The translations under genes and the position numbers were made by a program. Shown in pieces: positions 53,169 to 55,928 of a DNA stretch of 55,928 nt (position 1 is the stretch's first letter; every line of letters starts with the position of its first letter). A model generated the notes under the pieces. The model saw nothing but the letters and a program-made list of their open reading frames with translations, was not told the origin of the DNA and made no database searches. Source of the stretch: an uncultured Myxococcaceae bacterium (GTDB lineage: Bacteria > Myxococcota_A > Polyangia > Polyangiales > Ga0077539); NCBI GenBank assembly GCA_945952225.1, contig CAMFHP010000046.1:1-55928 (forward strand). The letters are read 5' to 3'.

Positions 53169-53336
53169 GGTTGCCACGGTGGCGGGTGGCTCCCGTGCGC
53201 GTCGGGACCCGATCGCCACGGTGGCGGGTGGCTCCCGTGCGCGTCGGGACCCGGTTGCAACGGTCGCAGGTGGCTCCCGTGCGCGTCGGGACCCGGTTGC
53301 AACGGTCGCAAGCGGCTCCCGTGCGTCGCGGGCGAC
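53169..53336. repeat. 42-bp tandem repeat array (three full units and a degenerate fourth)
   Basis: Units begin at 53169, 53211, 53253 and 53295. All carry CTCCCGTGCG; the first three also carry CGTCGGGACCCG. Units 3 and 4 start with the palindrome GTTGCAAC. The 42-base period is a multiple of three, so all frames stay open on both strands as a 14-residue repeat; no start codon or ribosome site supports translation. It lies between the small membrane protein gene and the mdh stop codon. Confidence 0.82.
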
Positions 53337-53393
53337 GTCAGCGCGGGGGGATGGAAGGGGAGGCGAGGGGAGGGAGGCGGAGGCGGCGACGGA

Positions 53394-54380
<987 letters not shown>

Positions 54381-54460
54381 AGGAAACTCCTCGCGAAACA
54401 GTGGATCTCAGGTCTGCGGGCGCAGGGCCCGCGCTCGCACGTCGCCGTGCTACGGGCGCC

Positions 54461-54490
54461 GTAATCTGGGTGCGACGGGGGTGCTGTCAA
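54461..54490 (-). promoter_or_regulatory. Candidate promoter of mdh
   Basis: Perfect -35 TTGACA and a weak -10 GATTAC with an 18-base spacer, placing transcription start about 75 bases before the GTG at 54380. Confidence 0.45.
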
Positions 54491-54584
54491 AGGGATTGCG
54501 CATGGCCCCGGCGCTTCTTCTCACGGGTGCGTTCGGCTGATGCGTACCGACCGCACCGGGTGCCACGGGGCGCGCACGAGGGAG

Positions 54585-55790
54585 TCAGATGCGCTCGAAG
54601 ACCGTCGCGATGCCCTGGCCCACGCCGATGCAGAGCGAGGCCGCGCCGCGGCGGAGGTTCTCGCGCACGAGGCGGTGCACGAGCGTTCCCGCGATGCGCG
54701 CGCCCGACGAGCCGATGGGGTGACCGAGCGCGATGGCGCCGCCGTCGGGGTTCACGCGCGCGGGGTCGAGGCCGAGCTCACGGATGCACGCGAGGGCCTG
54801 CGCGGCGAAGGCTTCGTTGAGCTCCACGGTGTCGAGGTCGGCGACCGCGAGGCCCGCGCGCTGGAGCGCACGGCGCACGGCGGGAATCGGTCCGAGGCCC
54901 ATGAGGTTGGGCTCCACACCCGCGACGGCGTTCGAGACCACGCGGGCCATGGGCTTGAGCCCCAGGCGCTTCACCGCGTCTTCGCTCGCGAGGAGCATCG
55001 CCGCCGCGCCGTCGTTGATGGGCGACGAGTTGCCCGCCGTCACCGTGCCGCCCTTGCGAAACACCGCGGGCAGCTTCGCGAGGGCCTCGGGCGTGGTGTC
55101 TCCGCGCACGGACTCATCGCGCGAGGCCACCACGGGCGGTCCCTTACGCTGCGGAATCTCGACGGGCACGAGCTCGCTCGCGAAGCCGTGACGGGCCCAC
55201 GCGGCGGCGGCGCGGCGCTGGCTTTCGAGCGCGAACGCATCCTGTGAATCGCGCGAGAGCTCGTACTTCACGGCCACGTTCTCCGCGGTCTCTCCCATCG
55301 ATTCGAGGGGGAAGCGCTTCTCCATCTCGGGGTTCTTGAAGCGCCAGCCGAGGGAGGTGTCGAACATCGCGGGCGGCGTGCGTTCGAAGCCCTCTTCGGC
55401 CTTGGCCATCACGAAGGGCGCGCGGGTCATGCTCTCGACGCCGCCCGCGATCACCACGTCGCGCTCGCCCGTCGCGATGCCCCGCGCCGCATACTGGATC
55501 GCTTCGAGCCCCGAGCCACACAGCCGGTTCACGGTCACGCCGGTGACCTCGTAGGGCAGCCCCGCGAGCAGCGCCGCCATGCGCGCCACGTTGCGGTTGT
55601 CTTCGCCCGCCTGGTTCGTGGCGCCGAAGACCACCTCGTCGACCTCGGCGACGGCCCCCGCGTGACGCGCGCGCAGGGCGCGGATCATGTGGGCCGCGAG
55701 GTCATCGGCGCGCACGGAGGCGAGGGCTCCGCGAAACTTCCCGATGGGGCTGCGAACGGCGTCGACGACGTAGACGGCGGGGATGCTCAT
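54585..55790 (-). CDS. Acetyl-CoA C-acyltransferase (thiolase)
   Basis: A thiolase of 401 residues catalysing acyl-CoA cleavage or condensation. Nucleophilic C91 in [22 protein letters not shown], catalytic His357 in [11 protein letters not shown] and C387 in LCIGVGQG (usually CIGGGQG) are visible. It could act in beta-oxidation or in acetoacetyl-CoA formation. The ATG at 55790 lies 44 bases after the stop of the gene truncated by the window end; the frame can be extended upstream but only with unlikely sequence. Works naturally with the acyl-CoA synthetase and the hydratases in the window. Confidence 0.96.
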   Translation of the reverse strand: MSIPAVYVVDAVRSPIGKFRGALASVRADDLAAHMIRALRARHAGAVAEVDEVVFGATNQAGEDNRNVARMAALLAGLPYEVTGVTVNRLCGSGLEAIQYAARGIATGERDVVIAGGVESMTRAPFVMAKAEEGFERTPPAMFDTSLGWRFKNPEMEKRFPLESMGETAENVAVKYELSRDSQDAFALESQRRAAAAWARHGFASELVPVEIPQRKGPPVVASRDESVRGDTTPEALAKLPAVFRKGGTVTAGNSSPINDGAAAMLLASEDAVKRLGLKPMARVVSNAVAGVEPNLMGLGPIPAVRRALQRAGLAVADLDTVELNEAFAAQALACIRELGLDPARVNPDGGAIALGHPIGSSGARIAGTLVHRLVRENLRRGAASLCIGVGQGIATVFERI

Positions 55791-55834
55791 GGCGCGCGAC
55801 ACTACCCGACGCGCGCCGACGATCAACGGCGACG

Positions 55835-55928
55835 TCAGTAGGGGTTCGGCGGCGGCTCGCCGAAGCCACCCGCAGGGCGCGGCGCAGGGGCCGGCGCGGG
55901 CGTCGGTGCGGGCGCGGGTGCAGCAGGG
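55835..55928 (-). CDS. C-terminal end of a Pro/Ala-rich protein (cut by window)
   Basis: The last 30 codons of an open frame running off the right end. Composition is Pro/Ala repeats ([12 protein letters not shown]) ending in [11 protein letters not shown] and TGA. This looks like a disordered or cell-wall-spanning C-terminal tail; the identity of the rest cannot be known. It lies upstream of the thiolase on the same strand. Confidence 0.55.
   Translation of the reverse strand, partial: PAAPAPAPTPAPAPAPRPAGGFGEPPPNPY

Noticed and set aside
53105-53311. A 68-residue minus-strand frame through the 42-bp repeats
   Set aside because: Its only start is TTG inside the repeat, there is no ribosome site, and the reading frame follows from the period being divisible by three.

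Overview
The window is a very GC-rich bacterial chromosome segment (strong G/C at third codon positions, frequent GTG starts, ATGA/GTGA gene overlaps) with about 43 protein genes, two of them cut by the window ends, and no rRNA, tRNA, integrase, transposase or CRISPR array that I can recognise. Four eukaryotic-type Ser/Thr protein kinases plus one pseudokinase, PEGA-domain surface proteins, an NtrC-type activator, a hybrid histidine kinase and an ElbD-like ether-lipid megaenzyme together suggest a myxobacterium-like member of the Myxococcota. The exact genus cannot be told from sequence reading alone.

Layout. 1-4806: a PEGA-tailed Ser/Thr kinase (cut at the left end), a divergent repeat-rich lipoprotein, a stand-alone receiver and a sigma-54 activator. 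4807-5728: a 0.9 kb stretch without a convincing gene. 5729-9078: compact DsbD-like protein and two envelope proteins. 9270-10999: rimK coupled to an enoyl-CoA hydratase-family gene. 11007-11252: 43-bp tandem repeats whose palindrome covaries. 11253-14217: a tightly overlapping three-gene operon of unknown function ending in a KaiC/RecA-like ATPase. 14289-20885: epimerase, JmjC/cupin oxygenase and a 1,555-residue FAR-AMP ligase-ACP-acyltransferase-SCP2 fusion. 20974-24746: acetyltransferase, PEGA protein, subtilase with a membrane tail.

25004-31008: second PEGA kinase, YedJ-like HD protein, small unknown, a helicase-less primase-polymerase related to mobile-element/TOTE primases, and an overlapping FAD oxidoreductase. 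31024-34932: PAS-REC protein, PEGA-like membrane protein and hybrid histidine kinase with closely related receiver domains. 35055-36848: acyl-CoA synthetase. 36871-47956: a signalling island with a kinase-LRR protein, a tail-anchored pseudokinase, a tandem double kinase and small partner genes. 47935-55928: mutY, a WHy/LEA14-like lipoprotein, an enoyl-CoA hydratase, a spermidine synthase-like protein with an AI-2E transporter, a 42-bp repeat array, malate dehydrogenase, thiolase, and the tail of one more gene.

The lipid genes (ElbD-like fusion, acyl-CoA synthetase, two hydratases, thiolase) and the phospho-signalling genes are the two main themes. Best candidates for something new are the KaiC-like three-gene operon, the truncated primase operon, the ElbD-like fusion with an SCP2 tail, and the pseudokinase/double-kinase island. 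All functions are inferred from motifs read by eye; no database search was run.
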